NCBI RefSeq assembly: GCF_013343215.1
Contig: NZ_CP039143.1
Coordinates: 2,108,001 to 2,172,000 of the forward strand
Reading direction: 5' to 3'
DNA from: Acinetobacter sp. 10FS3-1
GTDB lineage: Bacteria; Pseudomonadota; Gammaproteobacteria; Pseudomonadales; Moraxellaceae
Length of the DNA stretch: 64,000 nucleotides
Positions 17,474 to 27,723 of this stretch are shown here, piece after piece. The position numbers and the translations under genes were made by a program. The notes under the pieces were generated by a model. It saw only the letters and a program-made list of their open reading frames with translations. It ran no database searches and was not told where the DNA came from. How positions within the stretch are numbered: position 1 is the stretch's first letter; each line of letters opens with the position of its first letter.

Positions 17474-18415
17474 TTAAAAACTGTCCGATTTTTTAAGTTG
17501 GGCGCGAGGATGGGCTTGATCATAAATCTGTGCCAGACGGTCAAAATCAAGATGGGTATAAATTTGCGTGGTGCTTAAGTTGCTATGCCCCAGCATCTCC
17601 TGAACGGCACGTAGATCTCCGCTATTTGATAGCATATGACTGGCAAAACAATGTCTTAATAAATGCGGATGCAGATCGACATTTACACCGGCGCGCTGTG
17701 CCTGAAACTTGACCCGGTTTTCAATTTGACGGGCGCCCAGTGGCTGGCCTTTTTGGGTAATAAAGACATTCGCATCTGCGACAAAGTCACCATTCCATAA
17801 CGGATAAATTTTCAGCCATTCCATTAAGCTGTCTTTGGCTTTTGAACCAAATGGTACCACTCGAGTTTTGTTCCCCTTACCGGTAATTCTTAATAATTGA
17901 CGATTGAAATCAATGTCCTTGATTCTTAGACCTTGAATTTCCGCTAGCCGCAAGCCGCTGGAATATAACAACTCCAAAATTGCTTTGTCTCTCAGCCACA
18001 TCTGCTGCTGTGCTTGAGTTTCGGGCGCGGACTGATCTAGAATTTGGTTGACCGTTTCAATATCAATCATTCCCGGCAAAGGACGTGACTGACGCTTCAG
18101 CTGAAAATCATCGGCCGGATTAAAGGCCAGATACTGAGACTGCTGCGCCCATTTCATGAACTGGCGGATAGAGGACAGCATGCGTTGCAAACTGCTTGAA
18201 CTCAAGCCTTGCTGTTCTACCTTTTCAGCCAGAAACTGACGCAAATCTGTGGCTTCGACATCATTTAAAGCCAGTTTTTGCTGTGCACAGAATTTCAGAA
18301 AATCAGTCACATCACGCGTATAAGCCTGTAAAGTATGTTTGGACTGGTTTTGAATTTCCCGTTCTTTTAACCAGATCCCGAGCAACTCTTTAGCAGTTCC
18401 CTCCATATACCCCAT
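17474..18415 (-). CDS. xerC: Tyrosine recombinase XerC
   Basis: 313 residues. XerC with XerD resolves chromosome dimers at dif during division. The N-terminal SAM-like core-binding domain spans about 1-95 and the catalytic domain follows. The six active-site residues are present: Arg156 (SSGLRLAEI), Lys180 (TGKGNKTR), His251-x-x-Arg254 (HPHLLRH), His277 (LGHSNLSTT) and nucleophile Tyr286 (IYTHLD). The ATG at 18415 is preceded by GGAG at good spacing and shares one base with the stop of the upstream hydrolase gene, so coupling is likely. The lptM-lysA-dapF-hydrolase-xerC order supports XerC rather than a phage integrase. Confidence 0.95.
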   Translation of the reverse strand: MGYMEGTAKELLGIWLKEREIQNQSKHTLQAYTRDVTDFLKFCAQQKLALNDVEATDLRQFLAEKVEQQGLSSSSLQRMLSSIRQFMKWAQQSQYLAFNPADDFQLKRQSRPLPGMIDIETVNQILDQSAPETQAQQQMWLRDKAILELLYSSGLRLAEIQGLRIKDIDFNRQLLRITGKGNKTRVVPFGSKAKDSLMEWLKIYPLWNGDFVADANVFITQKGQPLGARQIENRVKFQAQRAGVNVDLHPHLLRHCFASHMLSNSGDLRAVQEMLGHSNLSTTQIYTHLDFDRLAQIYDQAHPRAQLKKSDSF

Positions 18416-19020
18416 TAAATACGCTCCAGATAGGTATCAATCAGCGCAGCCACCTGTGCAGGCTGACTGGCAGCAAAAAAGTGATCCCCGCCTTGGAGGG
18501 TATGTAGTGTTGCACTTCGAAAGGTCTGTTCCAGATATTGTCCTAGCTGAACAGTACTTAAAGAATCCTGATCTCCCCAGATCAGCAAGATGGGAACCTC
18601 AAGGCTGGCAAGTTGCTCCGGACTAAATTCGGTTTGGTCTTCTAAAAAACAGTCAGGGACTGCCTTAAACTGCTCGCGATAACCTGTTCGCCAGTCTGCA
18701 CAGCCGAACTGCTGCACGTTTAGGCCGCCAGATGTAGCCAGTAAAACCAGTCCTTTGACTTTTTCGGAGTGATTAAGCGCAAGCCCAAGCGCCAGCACAC
18801 CACCCATAGACTGTGCAACCAGGATAGAATCTGCTTCAATCTGCTGATTCAGATAGGCTTGCAGATCATGCAGGTTGTGAATGGCCGAATTTGGCGCGAT
18901 GCCATCGAATCCTGGATAAGCCAAAATCTGATAAGCCTGTCCTGGTGCTAAATAAGTAGTCAAAGGCTGCCAGAAACCTTGACTGCCTGATGCTCCTGGT
19001 AAAAATACAAGCTGATTCAT
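18415..19020 (-). CDS. Alpha/beta-fold hydrolase
   Basis: 201 residues with a serine-hydrolase triad: nucleophile in AQSMGG (near residue 70), Asp in WGDQDSLS and His in GGDHFF. The oxyanion region is LPGASGSQGFW. It is shorter than typical BioH-like esterases and has no large cap domain. Substrate unknown; it resembles YqiA- or RBBP9-type small hydrolases. It is in a two-gene unit with xerC, and a terminator separates it from dapF upstream. Confidence 0.88.
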   Translation of the reverse strand: MNQLVFLPGASGSQGFWQPLTTYLAPGQAYQILAYPGFDGIAPNSAIHNLHDLQAYLNQQIEADSILVAQSMGGVLALGLALNHSEKVKGLVLLATSGGLNVQQFGCADWRTGYREQFKAVPDCFLEDQTEFSPEQLASLEVPILLIWGDQDSLSTVQLGQYLEQTFRSATLHTLQGGDHFFAASQPAQVAALIDTYLERI

Positions 19021-19063
19021 GGCGTTGTTGTTCTATGCATTTAATATAATTTTATCCTAACAT

Positions 19064-19097
19064 AAAAAAAGCGCCGTTCTGAGCACAGCGCTTTTTT
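19064..19097 (-). terminator. dapF terminator
   Basis: A seven-A run plus GCGC (19064-19074) pairs with GCGC plus six T (19088-19097), and works in the leftward direction after dapF. It separates the lptM-lysA-dapF unit from hydrolase-xerC. Confidence 0.8.
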
Positions 19098-19117
19098 AGA
19101 TCGCCCGAGGTTCTGCA

Positions 19118-19963
19118 TTAACTCTGGAAATAACGTAGATCCAGACGTCCTTCATAGACATTTGCCGTTGGCCCGGTCATCCAGACCAGATCGCCCTCGA
19201 CCCATTCAATCTGCAATTTGCCACCAGCAAGTTCCATCTCGACCTTACTGGACAGCAAGCCACGGCGCATACCCGAAACTGCTGCCGCACAGGCCCCTGT
19301 GCCACAGGCCAGAGTTTCCCCGACCCCACGCTCATAGACTCGCAAACGTGCATGCATTTCATCCACAATCTGCATAAAACCGGCATTGACCCGGGCAGGA
19401 AAACGCTGATGCGATTCTACCTGCGGACCAATTTTTGCGACATCTGCGGTGAGCACATTCGGAACAATAGTCACCGCATGTGGATTGCCCATATTCACCA
19501 CATCAATGGTCAGCTTTTTATCACCTTCCAAATCAATGTCATATAAATTATCCGGCTCATCCGCCAGGAATGGAATCTCCTGCGGCAGGAATTTCGGATA
19601 GCCCATATTGACCCGCACCCAGCCATTGGCCCCCAGCTCCGGCTCAATAATGCCAGCTTTGGTCTGCACCTTGATTTTGGTCTTGCTGGTCAGTTGACGC
19701 TCATGCACAAAACGCGCAAAACAACGCACGCCATTACCACACTGTTCAACCTCAGAACCATCGGCGTTAAAAATACGATATTTAAAATCTGCAGTTGGAA
19801 TATCAGGCGGTTCAACAATCAGCAGTTGATCAAAACCCACACCAAAATTACGGTGAGCCAAACGTTGAATGGTCAGCGTATCCAGATAAGCGCGTTGGCT
19901 GATCAGATCCACCACCATAAAGTCATTGCCCAAGCCATGCATCTTGGTAAATTCTAATAACAC
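19118..19963 (-). CDS. dapF: Diaminopimelate epimerase
   Basis: 281 residues. DapF converts LL- to meso-diaminopimelate for lysine and peptidoglycan, using two cysteines without cofactor. Both are visible: Cys75 in [10 protein letters not shown] and Cys220 in [10 protein letters not shown]. It begins [17 protein letters not shown], the family N-terminus. It lies 15 bp downstream of lysA, in the lptM-lysA-dapF unit. Confidence 0.97.
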   Translation of the reverse strand: MLLEFTKMHGLGNDFMVVDLISQRAYLDTLTIQRLAHRNFGVGFDQLLIVEPPDIPTADFKYRIFNADGSEVEQCGNGVRCFARFVHERQLTSKTKIKVQTKAGIIEPELGANGWVRVNMGYPKFLPQEIPFLADEPDNLYDIDLEGDKKLTIDVVNMGNPHAVTIVPNVLTADVAKIGPQVESHQRFPARVNAGFMQIVDEMHARLRVYERGVGETLACGTGACAAAVSGMRRGLLSSKVEMELAGGKLQIEWVEGDLVWMTGPTANVYEGRLDLRYFQS

Positions 19964-19978
19964 TTTGATTTACTCCTT

Positions 19979-21223
19979 TTAAGGCAATAAACGCTCGCGT
20001 TCCCAAAGTGATTCAATCGTTTCACGTTCACGAATCAGATGTGCCTGATCACCATTGACCATCACTTCAGCGGCTCGGCCACGGCTGTTATAGTTCGAGC
20101 TCATCACAAAACCATATGCGCCTGCACCGAGTACAGCCAGCACATCATTTTCCTGAATAGCAAGCTGACGCTCTTTACCCAGAAAGTCACCCGTCTCACA
20201 GATCGCACCGACCACATCCCACTCTTTACTCGCTGTATCTGTACGTGGCGTTACCGGCTGAATATCCATCCAGGCCTCATACAACGCCGGGCGGATCAAG
20301 TCATTCATCGCGGCATCGATGATGGCAAAGTTGCGGTGAACCGTTGGTTTCAGTAAATCCACTTTAGTCAGCAATACGCCGGCATTGGCTGAAATGCTAC
20401 GGCCCGGTTCCATATAAACTTTTAAACCCAGTTTTTTCAGGGCCGGACGTAGTGCATTGGCATACTCTTCGACAGATGGCGGAGTTTCATCTTTATAGGT
20501 CACTCCCAAACCACCTCCAATGTCGATATGTTTCAACTGAATCCCCATCTCTTTCAGCTTATCAATCATCACAATGACACGATCCAGTGCATCGACAAAA
20601 GGCTGGGTTTCAGTCAATTGCGAACCGATATGACAGTCAATTCCCACTATTTCCAGATTCGGCAAAGATGCGGCGTATTGGTAAGTTTCAAATACGCTCT
20701 CCGATGGAATACCAAACTTGTTTTCTTTTAAACCCGTCGAAATATAAGGATGGGTTTTGGCATCAACGTCTGGATTGACGCGTAAAGAAATCGGGGCTTT
20801 TTTACCCATCTTAGCCGCTACTTTCTGGATACGATCCAGCTCGGCATGTGACTCAACGTTAAAGCAGGCAATCCCCACTTCCAATGCTTTTTGAATATCC
20901 GCTTCAGATTTACCCAAACCCGAGAACACGATTTTTGCAGCTTCACCACCGGCTTTGAGTACACGAGCAAGTTCACCACCGGTCACAATATCAAAACCGG
21001 CACCTTGCTTGGCCAATACATTCAATACCGCAATATTAGAGTTTGACTTTACCGCAAAGCAGATTTGATGATCGATAAAGCTAAAAGCACGGTCCATCTC
21101 CAGATAATGCTTTTCAAAAGTGGCTTTGGAATAAACATACAGTGGTGTGCCAAACTGCTCGGCAAGCTGTTGCAGTGAACATTGCTCGGCGTGCAATACC
21201 CCATTAATACGGGTGAAACTCAT
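19979..21223 (-). CDS. lysA: Diaminopimelate decarboxylase
   Basis: 414 residues. A fold-III PLP enzyme that decarboxylates meso-DAP to L-lysine. The PLP lysine is Lys59 in ICFAVKSNSN. Other landmarks are the glycine-rich phosphate-binding motif IDIGGGLGVTY, EPGRSISANAG and the dimer-contributed CETGD motif near the C-terminus. Tightly spaced with dapF downstream and lptM 24 bp upstream, so lysine synthesis and an LPS-assembly helper share one transcript. Confidence 0.97.
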   Translation of the reverse strand: MSFTRINGVLHAEQCSLQQLAEQFGTPLYVYSKATFEKHYLEMDRAFSFIDHQICFAVKSNSNIAVLNVLAKQGAGFDIVTGGELARVLKAGGEAAKIVFSGLGKSEADIQKALEVGIACFNVESHAELDRIQKVAAKMGKKAPISLRVNPDVDAKTHPYISTGLKENKFGIPSESVFETYQYAASLPNLEIVGIDCHIGSQLTETQPFVDALDRVIVMIDKLKEMGIQLKHIDIGGGLGVTYKDETPPSVEEYANALRPALKKLGLKVYMEPGRSISANAGVLLTKVDLLKPTVHRNFAIIDAAMNDLIRPALYEAWMDIQPVTPRTDTASKEWDVVGAICETGDFLGKERQLAIQENDVLAVLGAGAYGFVMSSNYNSRGRAAEVMVNGDQAHLIRERETIESLWERERLLP

Positions 21224-21247
21224 GAACGTATCCTTTCTTTGAACGTT

Positions 21248-21481
21248 TTAAGGAGATGATGTTGAATCGGATTCTACGGGTGCTTCAAACTGCTGCCTAA
21301 CTGGTGCATCCTGTTTTTCACCAGACGCAGGTGTCGCAGGCTCGGTGTTTTTGTAAAGCAGATATTTGGCACGCTTATCGTGATTTGGGTCAGCAGGAAG
21401 ATGTAAGGCTCCCGATTGTCCACAACCTGCCAGCACAAAGCCGGCTGTAATTAAACTGATGTAGCAAATGACCTGATGCAT
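21248..21481 (-). CDS. lptM: LptM (YifL)-type small lipoprotein
   Basis: 77 residues from the ATG at 21481, which has AGGTGG just upstream; a longer reading from 21508 lacks this support. The signal peptide ends in the lipobox LAGC (Cys20), followed by GQSGALHLP, which matches the LptM/YifL consensus CGQKGPLYLP. In Enterobacteria, LptM binds LptDE and helps oxidative maturation of the LPS translocon. The tail is Pro/Ser/Thr/Glu-rich and probably disordered. Position directly before lysA-dapF is typical. Confidence 0.88.
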   Translation of the reverse strand: MHQVICYISLITAGFVLAGCGQSGALHLPADPNHDKRAKYLLYKNTEPATPASGEKQDAPVRQQFEAPVESDSTSSP

Positions 21482-21572
21482 CTGACCACCTAATCTGAGT
21501 ATTTTCATAAAGTATAACGCGATGATAGAAATAGACCAAAGCGCTCAACCTTAGAGAGTATCTTGAGACATT

Positions 21573-21604
21573 AAAAAACGCCAGCAGATCGCTGACGTTT
21601 TTAT
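21573..21604 (-). terminator. cycA terminator
   Basis: The minus-strand hairpin AACGTCAGC / GCTGGCGTT (one G-U or mismatch) with a short loop is followed by a six-T tract. It begins 10 bp after the cycA stop. Confidence 0.8.
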
Positions 21605-21613
21605 TGATATGGA

Positions 21614-23017
21614 TTATTTATGTTTCTGTTTATAGAAGCCCAAATAACCAATAATCAGTAAAACAAACCAGATCGGACTGACCATCAGGGCACGACGCGT
21701 ATCTTCTTCCAGCGCCAAGACACCAATCATGGCAACAAAGAAAATAATCACGATCCAGCAGGTCACCAGTCCACCAGGTAATTTAAACACCGATTTGGCA
21801 TGCAACTCGGGACGGGTTTTATAGTAAATCATATAACTCCAGATAATCATGAGCCATACACAGATAAATAAAATCGTCGACAGGGTCGTTGCCAGAGTAA
21901 ATGCTTCTACGGTGTTCGGCACGAAGTACTGTAAAGCTGCGCCTAATAACAGACATACTGCAGAAAAATACAGGGCATTGGCAGGTACAGCGCGACTGTT
22001 TAAACGTCCAAAGGATTTCGGTGCCTGCTGTTCACGTGACAAACCAAACAACATCCGGCTGGTCGAAAACACTCCACTATTCATGGAAGACATGACCGAG
22101 GACAATACGACCAAGTTCATGATAATGGCAGCCGCAGCAATGCCCGCCTGACTGAACAGATCAACGAATGGCGAAATATTCGGGTCAATCTGGTTCCATG
22201 GCGTAACCGACATCACGATAAGCAAGGCAAGCACATAGAAAATAATGATACGAATCGGAATCGAATTGACCGCTTTAGGCAGGTTTCTTTCCGGGTCTTT
22301 GGTTTCAGCAGCTGTGGTACCGACCAGCTCTACCCCAACAAAGGCGAAGATGGCAATCTGGAAACCCGCCAGGAAACCCATGGCGCCCGTTGGGAATAAA
22401 CCTCCATGCTCCCAGAGATAGCTAAAGGAAGCCTGTGTACCCGCATCGGAGGTAAATCCGGTAAAGATCATCCATAAACCCACCGCAATCAATACGATAA
22501 TGGCAATAATCTTGATCAGGGCAAACCAGAACTCCATTTCACCAAACAGTTTTACCGTGACCAGGTTCAGTCCCATGATAAAGACAATAGCAGCAATACT
22601 GATCAGCACCCCTTCACCCGCGGTGAAAGGCAGGCCGTTATTGAAGAACTGCAGGTAATAAATAATTGCAGAAAGATCTGCAATACCAATGGTGATCCAG
22701 CACAGCCAATAGGTCCAGCCGATAAAATATCCTGCCCATGGTCCGATCAGGTCAGTAGCAAAATCAATAAACGATTTATAGTGCAAATTAGACAGCAATA
22801 ATTCGCCTAATGCACGCATGACCAGAAACACCATGAAGCCGATGATCATATAGATCACCAGAATAGACGGTCCTGCCAAACTGATGGTTTTTCCCGAGCC
22901 CATAAACAGGCCGGTTCCGATTGCCCCACCAATCGCAATTAGCTGCAGATGCCGGTTAGACAAGCTACGCTGTAATTCACCCTCTTGCGATGATGAGTGG
23001 CTATATTTTTCTGACAT
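21614..23017 (-). CDS. cycA: D-alanine/D-serine/glycine permease CycA-like (APC family)
   Basis: 467 residues with twelve membrane helices. It begins LSNRHLQLIAIGGAIGTGLFMGSGK, the APC/AAT-family substrate-binding first helix, and it follows E. coli CycA closely along the chain: AGPSI, GFQIAIFAFVGVELVGTTAAETKDPERNLP, SVTPWNQIDP, SGVFSTSRMLFGL. It should import D-Ala, D-Ser, Gly and perhaps L-Ala using the proton gradient. A sodium:alanine symporter is divergently transcribed from the same intergenic region, which suggests a shared alanine/glycine theme. Other AAT permeases (ProY, AroP) are less similar. Confidence 0.88.
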   Translation of the reverse strand: MSEKYSHSSSQEGELQRSLSNRHLQLIAIGGAIGTGLFMGSGKTISLAGPSILVIYMIIGFMVFLVMRALGELLLSNLHYKSFIDFATDLIGPWAGYFIGWTYWLCWITIGIADLSAIIYYLQFFNNGLPFTAGEGVLISIAAIVFIMGLNLVTVKLFGEMEFWFALIKIIAIIVLIAVGLWMIFTGFTSDAGTQASFSYLWEHGGLFPTGAMGFLAGFQIAIFAFVGVELVGTTAAETKDPERNLPKAVNSIPIRIIIFYVLALLIVMSVTPWNQIDPNISPFVDLFSQAGIAAAAIIMNLVVLSSVMSSMNSGVFSTSRMLFGLSREQQAPKSFGRLNSRAVPANALYFSAVCLLLGAALQYFVPNTVEAFTLATTLSTILFICVWLMIIWSYMIYYKTRPELHAKSVFKLPGGLVTCWIVIIFFVAMIGVLALEEDTRRALMVSPIWFVLLIIGYLGFYKQKHK

Positions 23018-23659
23018 TATTCATTTCAACTTTGTTTTTAATGGCGACAAGTTAACTTAAAAATATAAAAATACAAAAAAGAAAATCGCTTTTCATTTAT
23101 ATTTTCCCATTCACTCGAGTCGCGGCTAAGAAATTGACTTGAAACCAAGAGAACCAGAGCCATCCATTCAGTGAGTACACCAAACTGACCCCTCTGGTTT
23201 CCAGGAAAGCTATAGTAGCGAATTATTCTGCATTCTTGAGGATTTCTCTAAAATTTGAGTCAATCGGTGTCGATATTTTTCAGACAACTTCCTTCCTGCC
23301 TGAAAAATCAAGCTACTTAGCCAAATCTTGTTGAAATTATTTTTTATTAGGCTTGAGGATAACTCGTGTATTCCAATAACAGCCTTTCTTCTATGAGCAG
23401 ATGACTGGTCTCCTTCAATTCCCATCCCCCCCCACAGGCCTGTACGTCATGCTTGATATTTAGCGCTCTCTTTTGTCCTGCCGAGTTTCTCTATCTTCGT
23501 GAATTGAACAAGTATTTTCTTGTCAAAACTTTTAAATTGTGCAAAAAATAGAAGACAAATCCGCCATTATTTGTGTTCAGGATGAACTCACTTGGCATCG
23601 TAATTACTTTTTAATCAAGACCTCAAATAAAACTGACATGGATCAATAAGAAGAATTTT
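23018..23659. other. Divergent intergenic region between cycA and the AGCS symporter
   Basis: 642 bp. It should hold promoters for two amino-acid transporter genes. An inverted pair AACCAGAG (23152-23159) and CTCTGGTT (23192-23199), with 32 bp between, is the only symmetry I note and may be chance. A 71-codon minus-strand frame at 23210-23425 looks non-coding. Confidence 0.5.
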
Positions 23660-25012
23660 ATGCAAAATTTACAAAGTCTGATGGAAACTTTGAGCGGCTG
23701 GATCTGGGGCCCTTATATGTTGGTACTGCTGGTTGGCACCGGTGTATTCCTCACTTTCCGCCTAGTATTCTGGCAATTCCGTATGCTGCCTTTTGCAATC
23801 AAACAAGTGTTTGGCAAGCATCCTGCTCATGAAAAACATGGAGATATTTCCCATTTTGCCTCTCTCATGACTGCCCTGTCTGCCACCATTGGTACCGGTA
23901 ATATTGCCGGGGTGGCCACGGCCTGTGTATTGGGCGGTCCGGGTGCAATCTTCTGGATGTGGATGACGGCGCTGTTTGGCATGGCCACCAAGTATGGTGA
24001 AGGCGTACTGGCAGTGAAATACCGCATTAAAAATGAAAAAGGTGAAATGTCCGGTGGCCCGATGTATTACATTGAACGCGGACTTAAATGGAAGTGGCTG
24101 GCCCTGATCTTCGCCCTGTTCGGCACCTTGGCCTCTTTCGGAATCGGCAGTTCGGTTCAATCCAATACCGTTGCGCTGGCTGTAGAAAACAGTCTGGGAG
24201 TTGAAACCTGGATCACTGGTGTGGTGATTACCCTACTTTCTGCCCTGGTGATTCTGGGCGGGATTAAATCCATTTCCAAAGCGGCTTCCCTGATTGTTCC
24301 GATCATGGCACTGGGCTATGTGGCCGGAGGCTTAATTATTATTTTCACTCACCTTGAACTGGTGATGCCTGCCCTAAAAATGATTTTCACTTATGCCTTT
24401 ACTGGTGAGGCTGCCATGGGTGGTGCCGTCGGTGCTGCCATTCGCTATGGTGTGGCGCGCGGAGTATTTTCCAATGAAGCTGGTATGGGTTCTGCCCCAA
24501 TCGCTGCTGCTGCGGCCAAAACCGACCATCCTGTCCGGCAGGGTCTGGTATCGATGACCGGTACATTTATTGACACCATTATTGTCTGTTCAATTACCGG
24601 TATTGTACTGGTAATTGGCTATATTCTGGCTGGCAGCAGTTTTGGTGGTGAAACTGGCGCTGTGCTGACCACCCAGGTATTTGACCGGTTGCTGCCGGGT
24701 GTAGGGGGCTGGGTGGTGACTTTCGGGATTATTTTCTTTGCCTATTCCACGATTCTCGGCTGGAGCTATTATGGTGAAAAATGTGCCACCTATCTGCTTG
24801 GTGAGAGGTTTGTCCTGCCGTATCGCATCATTTATATCCTGTCGGTTTTTGTCGGCTGCGTCGCCACTCTAGATCTGGTCTGGCTCTTCGCCGATACCTT
24901 TAATGGCCTGATGGCTGTACCTAACCTGATTGCGCTGCTATTACTGTCCGGCATTATCGTTAAGGAGTCCAAAGACTTTGTTGCCCGTCGCCAATCTGGC
25001 GAGCTGTATTAA
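23660..25012 (+). CDS. Sodium:alanine (AGCS family) symporter
   Basis: 450 residues, about eleven membrane helices. Family signatures are clear: [19 protein letters not shown] early, [36 protein letters not shown], and the region [21 protein letters not shown]. It imports alanine or glycine with Na+ (AlsT/YaaJ/DagA type). ATG at 23660 with AAGAA upstream. It is alone on the plus strand and faces cycA. Confidence 0.93.
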   Translation: MQNLQSLMETLSGWIWGPYMLVLLVGTGVFLTFRLVFWQFRMLPFAIKQVFGKHPAHEKHGDISHFASLMTALSATIGTGNIAGVATACVLGGPGAIFWMWMTALFGMATKYGEGVLAVKYRIKNEKGEMSGGPMYYIERGLKWKWLALIFALFGTLASFGIGSSVQSNTVALAVENSLGVETWITGVVITLLSALVILGGIKSISKAASLIVPIMALGYVAGGLIIIFTHLELVMPALKMIFTYAFTGEAAMGGAVGAAIRYGVARGVFSNEAGMGSAPIAAAAAKTDHPVRQGLVSMTGTFIDTIIVCSITGIVLVIGYILAGSSFGGETGAVLTTQVFDRLLPGVGGWVVTFGIIFFAYSTILGWSYYGEKCATYLLGERFVLPYRIIYILSVFVGCVATLDLVWLFADTFNGLMAVPNLIALLLLSGIIVKESKDFVARRQSGELY

Positions 25013-25152
25013 GACCAGAAATTTTCTAAACTAGCAAACTACCTTCTCTTCTGGCTTCTGGTGGTTTTTGATTTTCATCTTCGCTGAATGATTTTAAAAA
25101 CCACCTTTACTCTGTATGCTGTGCAGTAGTTTTATCAGTTTTTATATCGATT

Positions 25153-26544
25153 ATGGCTAAAGCAAAAAGTGTATATCGTTGTGAACAATGTGGCACAGAT
25201 CATTCTAAATGGGCTGGTCAATGTTCAGAATGTGGTGAATGGAACAGCTTGGTAGAAGTGACTATTGCCCCTGCAACGACACACCGTGCCCAGCCTAAAA
25301 TGGGCGGAGGTTATGCCGGTCAGGCCGCCGCAATCACCACCTTAAATAAAATTTCCGTTTCTCATGAAACCCGTCTTCCGACTGGAATCAGCGAGTTTGA
25401 CCGTGTATTGGGGGGTGGTCTGGTCACAGGTTCTGTGGTCCTGATCGGAGGGGACCCCGGTATTGGTAAATCCACTATCCTGCTGCAAACAGCCACTCAT
25501 ATGGCAGCAGGCAACAGCTCGGCGCTTTATGTAACCGGTGAAGAATCTTTATCGCAGGTGGCTTTACGCGCCCAGCGTCTGGATCTGCCAACAGATCGGC
25601 TTAGAGTCATGGCTGAAACCTGTGTGGAACGCATCTGTGAAGTGCTGGCACAGGAACGTCCTGCGGTGGCCATTCTGGACTCGATTCAAACCTTATATAC
25701 CGAAACCTTACAGTCTGCACCGGGTGGTGTTTCCCAAATCCGCGAATCGGCGGCCCTGCTGACGCGTTTTGCTAAAAATAGTGGTACTGCCCTGTTTATT
25801 GTCGGCCATGTGACCAAAGAAGGTGCGCTGGCGGGTCCACGTGTGCTGGAACACATGGTGGACTGTGTGCTGTATTTTGAAGGTCAGTCAGATTCACGTT
25901 ACCGCATGATCCGTGCAGTCAAAAACCGTTTTGGGGCAGTGAATGAACTCGGCGTGTTTGGCATGACCGATAAAGGCCTGCGTGAAGTGGCCAACCCTTC
26001 TGCGATTTTCCTGAGCCGCTATGATGAAGCTATTCCGGGTTCAATCGTGATGATTAGCCGTGAAGGTACGCGCCCTTTACTGGTTGAAGTTCAGGCGCTT
26101 GTAGATGATGCTCATGGTCAACCACGCCGTGTGGCACTTGGACTGGAACAGAATCGGCTTAATATGTTACTGGCAGTGATGCACCGGCATGGAGGCGTTC
26201 AGACTTCCGGACAGGATGTCTATGTCAATATAGTCGGCGGCCTGAAAATTACCGAAACAGGTTCAGACCTGGCTGTTCTACTTGCCTGTGCTTCCAGTAT
26301 CCGTACCAAAGCCCTGCCTCAGCAGCTCGCAGTGTTTGGTGAAGTCGGATTGTCTGGAGAAATTCGTCCGGTACCCAATGGCCAGGAGCGCCTGAAAGAA
26401 GCAGTCAAACATGGCTTTAAATATATTATTTTGCCACGTGCCAATGCACCGCAAAAACCGATTCCAGGCGTTCAGGTGATTGCGGTAGCACGTTTACATG
26501 AAGCCTTGACAGAAGCCATCAGCTTAAGTGACGAACTAAATTAG
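25153..26544 (+). CDS. radA: DNA repair protein RadA (Sms)
   Basis: 463 residues. RadA is a hexameric RecA-like helicase that drives branch migration in recombination and natural transformation. Domains in order: a C4 zinc finger (Cys10, Cys13, Cys24, Cys27), the RecA-like ATPase with Walker A GGDPGIGKST (99-108), the RadA-specific KNRFG motif (257-261), and a C-terminal Lon-protease-like domain ending in GLSGEIRPVPNGQERLKEA. The start is MAKAKSVYRCEQCG. Monocistronic by spacing. Confidence 0.97.
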   Translation: MAKAKSVYRCEQCGTDHSKWAGQCSECGEWNSLVEVTIAPATTHRAQPKMGGGYAGQAAAITTLNKISVSHETRLPTGISEFDRVLGGGLVTGSVVLIGGDPGIGKSTILLQTATHMAAGNSSALYVTGEESLSQVALRAQRLDLPTDRLRVMAETCVERICEVLAQERPAVAILDSIQTLYTETLQSAPGGVSQIRESAALLTRFAKNSGTALFIVGHVTKEGALAGPRVLEHMVDCVLYFEGQSDSRYRMIRAVKNRFGAVNELGVFGMTDKGLREVANPSAIFLSRYDEAIPGSIVMISREGTRPLLVEVQALVDDAHGQPRRVALGLEQNRLNMLLAVMHRHGGVQTSGQDVYVNIVGGLKITETGSDLAVLLACASSIRTKALPQQLAVFGEVGLSGEIRPVPNGQERLKEAVKHGFKYIILPRANAPQKPIPGVQVIAVARLHEALTEAISLSDELN

Positions 26545-26657
26545 CGTGGATTAAAATCGGGAAAAAGCCTAAAAAAATACAGATTTCTAATTGAAATTCT
26601 CTATAAAGCCTATATAAATAGAGAGTTCAAATAGATTTATTCATATAGGAAAATTGG

Positions 26658-27662
26658 ATGGAAGTTCGACAGCGTGGTTTGATCGCCGGCTTTTTAACAG
26701 CAGCATTACTGGTTGCACCTTTAACTGCTGAAGCAAAACGTGCCGGTGGCGGTAAAAGCCACGGTATGCAACGTTCTGCGGCGCCTACTCAGTCTTATCA
26801 GCAACCTCGTCAGGCTGCACCTGTACAACAGGCTCCAGCCGCGGGTGCTGCAACCCAGCAAAAATCTGGCCCAGGTGTAGGTGGTATGGTTGCTGCGGGT
26901 GTTGCGGGTGCTGCCATTGGTGCAGTTGCTGCCAACGCACTGGCTGATGATCAAAATGCTGCAGCCTCTGAAGCTCAGGCAGCTCAAGAAGAGGAAAAAG
27001 GTGGTATTCCAGGCTGGATCTGGATCCTGCTTGCTGCTGCTGTTGCCTTCTTCATTTTCCGTAAGATGGGCGCAAAAAAAAAAGTAGCTTCTAATCCGTA
27101 TGCGCCAAATAGTGGTGCTGGTCAGCCAGCACCCTTTGGCCAAGCGCCTGCTGCACCGCGTGGTGGTGATAATACCAACATCTTTGGTCAAAGCGTGAGC
27201 GGCAACACTACGGGCAATAATGCACCATTTGGTTCAGCGCCGGTAAATAATGCGCCATTCGGTACAGCGTATACCAATAGTGGTCAGCAGTTACCAGATG
27301 GAACTGAGCCGGCTGCCTTCCTGCGTGTTGCACGTCAGCGCTTCAACCATATTCAGTCCATGAATACAGCAAGCAATATTTCTGAGATTCAGCGCTATTT
27401 AACTCCTGACCTGTATCAGTCCATGTATAACGATATTATGGCCAATCAGGATCAGGACGTAGCGGAGTTCTCGAACTTGAATGCGATGGTTGCAGATTCA
27501 TCTACAGAAAATGGTCAATACGTGGTGAGTGTACGCTTTACCGGCACAGTAAGCGAAGACCTGAACAGCCAACCACAACCATTTGCTGAGATCTGGCACT
27601 TTGTAAAGCCTGCCGGTTCCCAACAAGACTGGCTGGTTGCAGGCATCCAGCAAGAACTGTAA
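26658..27662 (+). CDS. Tim44-like domain membrane protein
   Basis: 334 residues. An N-terminal signal-like helix (GLIAGFLTAALLVAPLTAEA) is followed by a Gln/Ala/Pro-rich linker, a glycine-alanine hydrophobic patch (GGMVAAGVAGAAIGAVAA), a strong membrane helix (about 117-136, IPGWIWILLAAAVAFFIF), another low-complexity Asn/Pro/Gly linker with repeated NNAPFG units, and a C-terminal Tim44-like domain (about 218-334, FLRVARQRFNHIQ to VAGIQQEL). The bacterial role of this family is unclear; membrane-associated scaffolding is only inferred. AGGA precedes the ATG, and a terminator follows. Confidence 0.85.
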   Translation: MEVRQRGLIAGFLTAALLVAPLTAEAKRAGGGKSHGMQRSAAPTQSYQQPRQAAPVQQAPAAGAATQQKSGPGVGGMVAAGVAGAAIGAVAANALADDQNAAASEAQAAQEEEKGGIPGWIWILLAAAVAFFIFRKMGAKKKVASNPYAPNSGAGQPAPFGQAPAAPRGGDNTNIFGQSVSGNTTGNNAPFGSAPVNNAPFGTAYTNSGQQLPDGTEPAAFLRVARQRFNHIQSMNTASNISEIQRYLTPDLYQSMYNDIMANQDQDVAEFSNLNAMVADSSTENGQYVVSVRFTGTVSEDLNSQPQPFAEIWHFVKPAGSQQDWLVAGIQQEL

Positions 27663-27690
27663 TTTATAGCAATTTAACAATACTATTTTA

Positions 27691-27716
27691 AAAGCGATCT
27701 TCGGATCGCTTTTTTA
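27691..27716 (+). terminator. Terminator of the Tim44-like gene
   Basis: AAAGCGATC pairs with GATCGCTTT around a TTCG tetraloop, followed by T residues. Confidence 0.88.
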
Positions 27717-27723
27717 TGGCGCA

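Noticed and set aside
17474..18415. Phage or island integrase
   Set aside because: The tyrosine recombinase lies in the lptM-lysA-dapF-hydrolase neighbourhood and has the XerC length and motifs. No phage genes or attachment repeats are present.
23210..23425. 71-codon minus-strand frame between cycA and the AGCS gene
   Set aside because: No ribosome binding site, no family resemblance, and composition like non-coding DNA.
25060..25105. Terminator after the AGCS symporter
   Set aside because: GGTGGTTTTT and AAAAACCACC can pair, but the loop is 26 bases and no T tract follows on the plus strand, so I do not list it.
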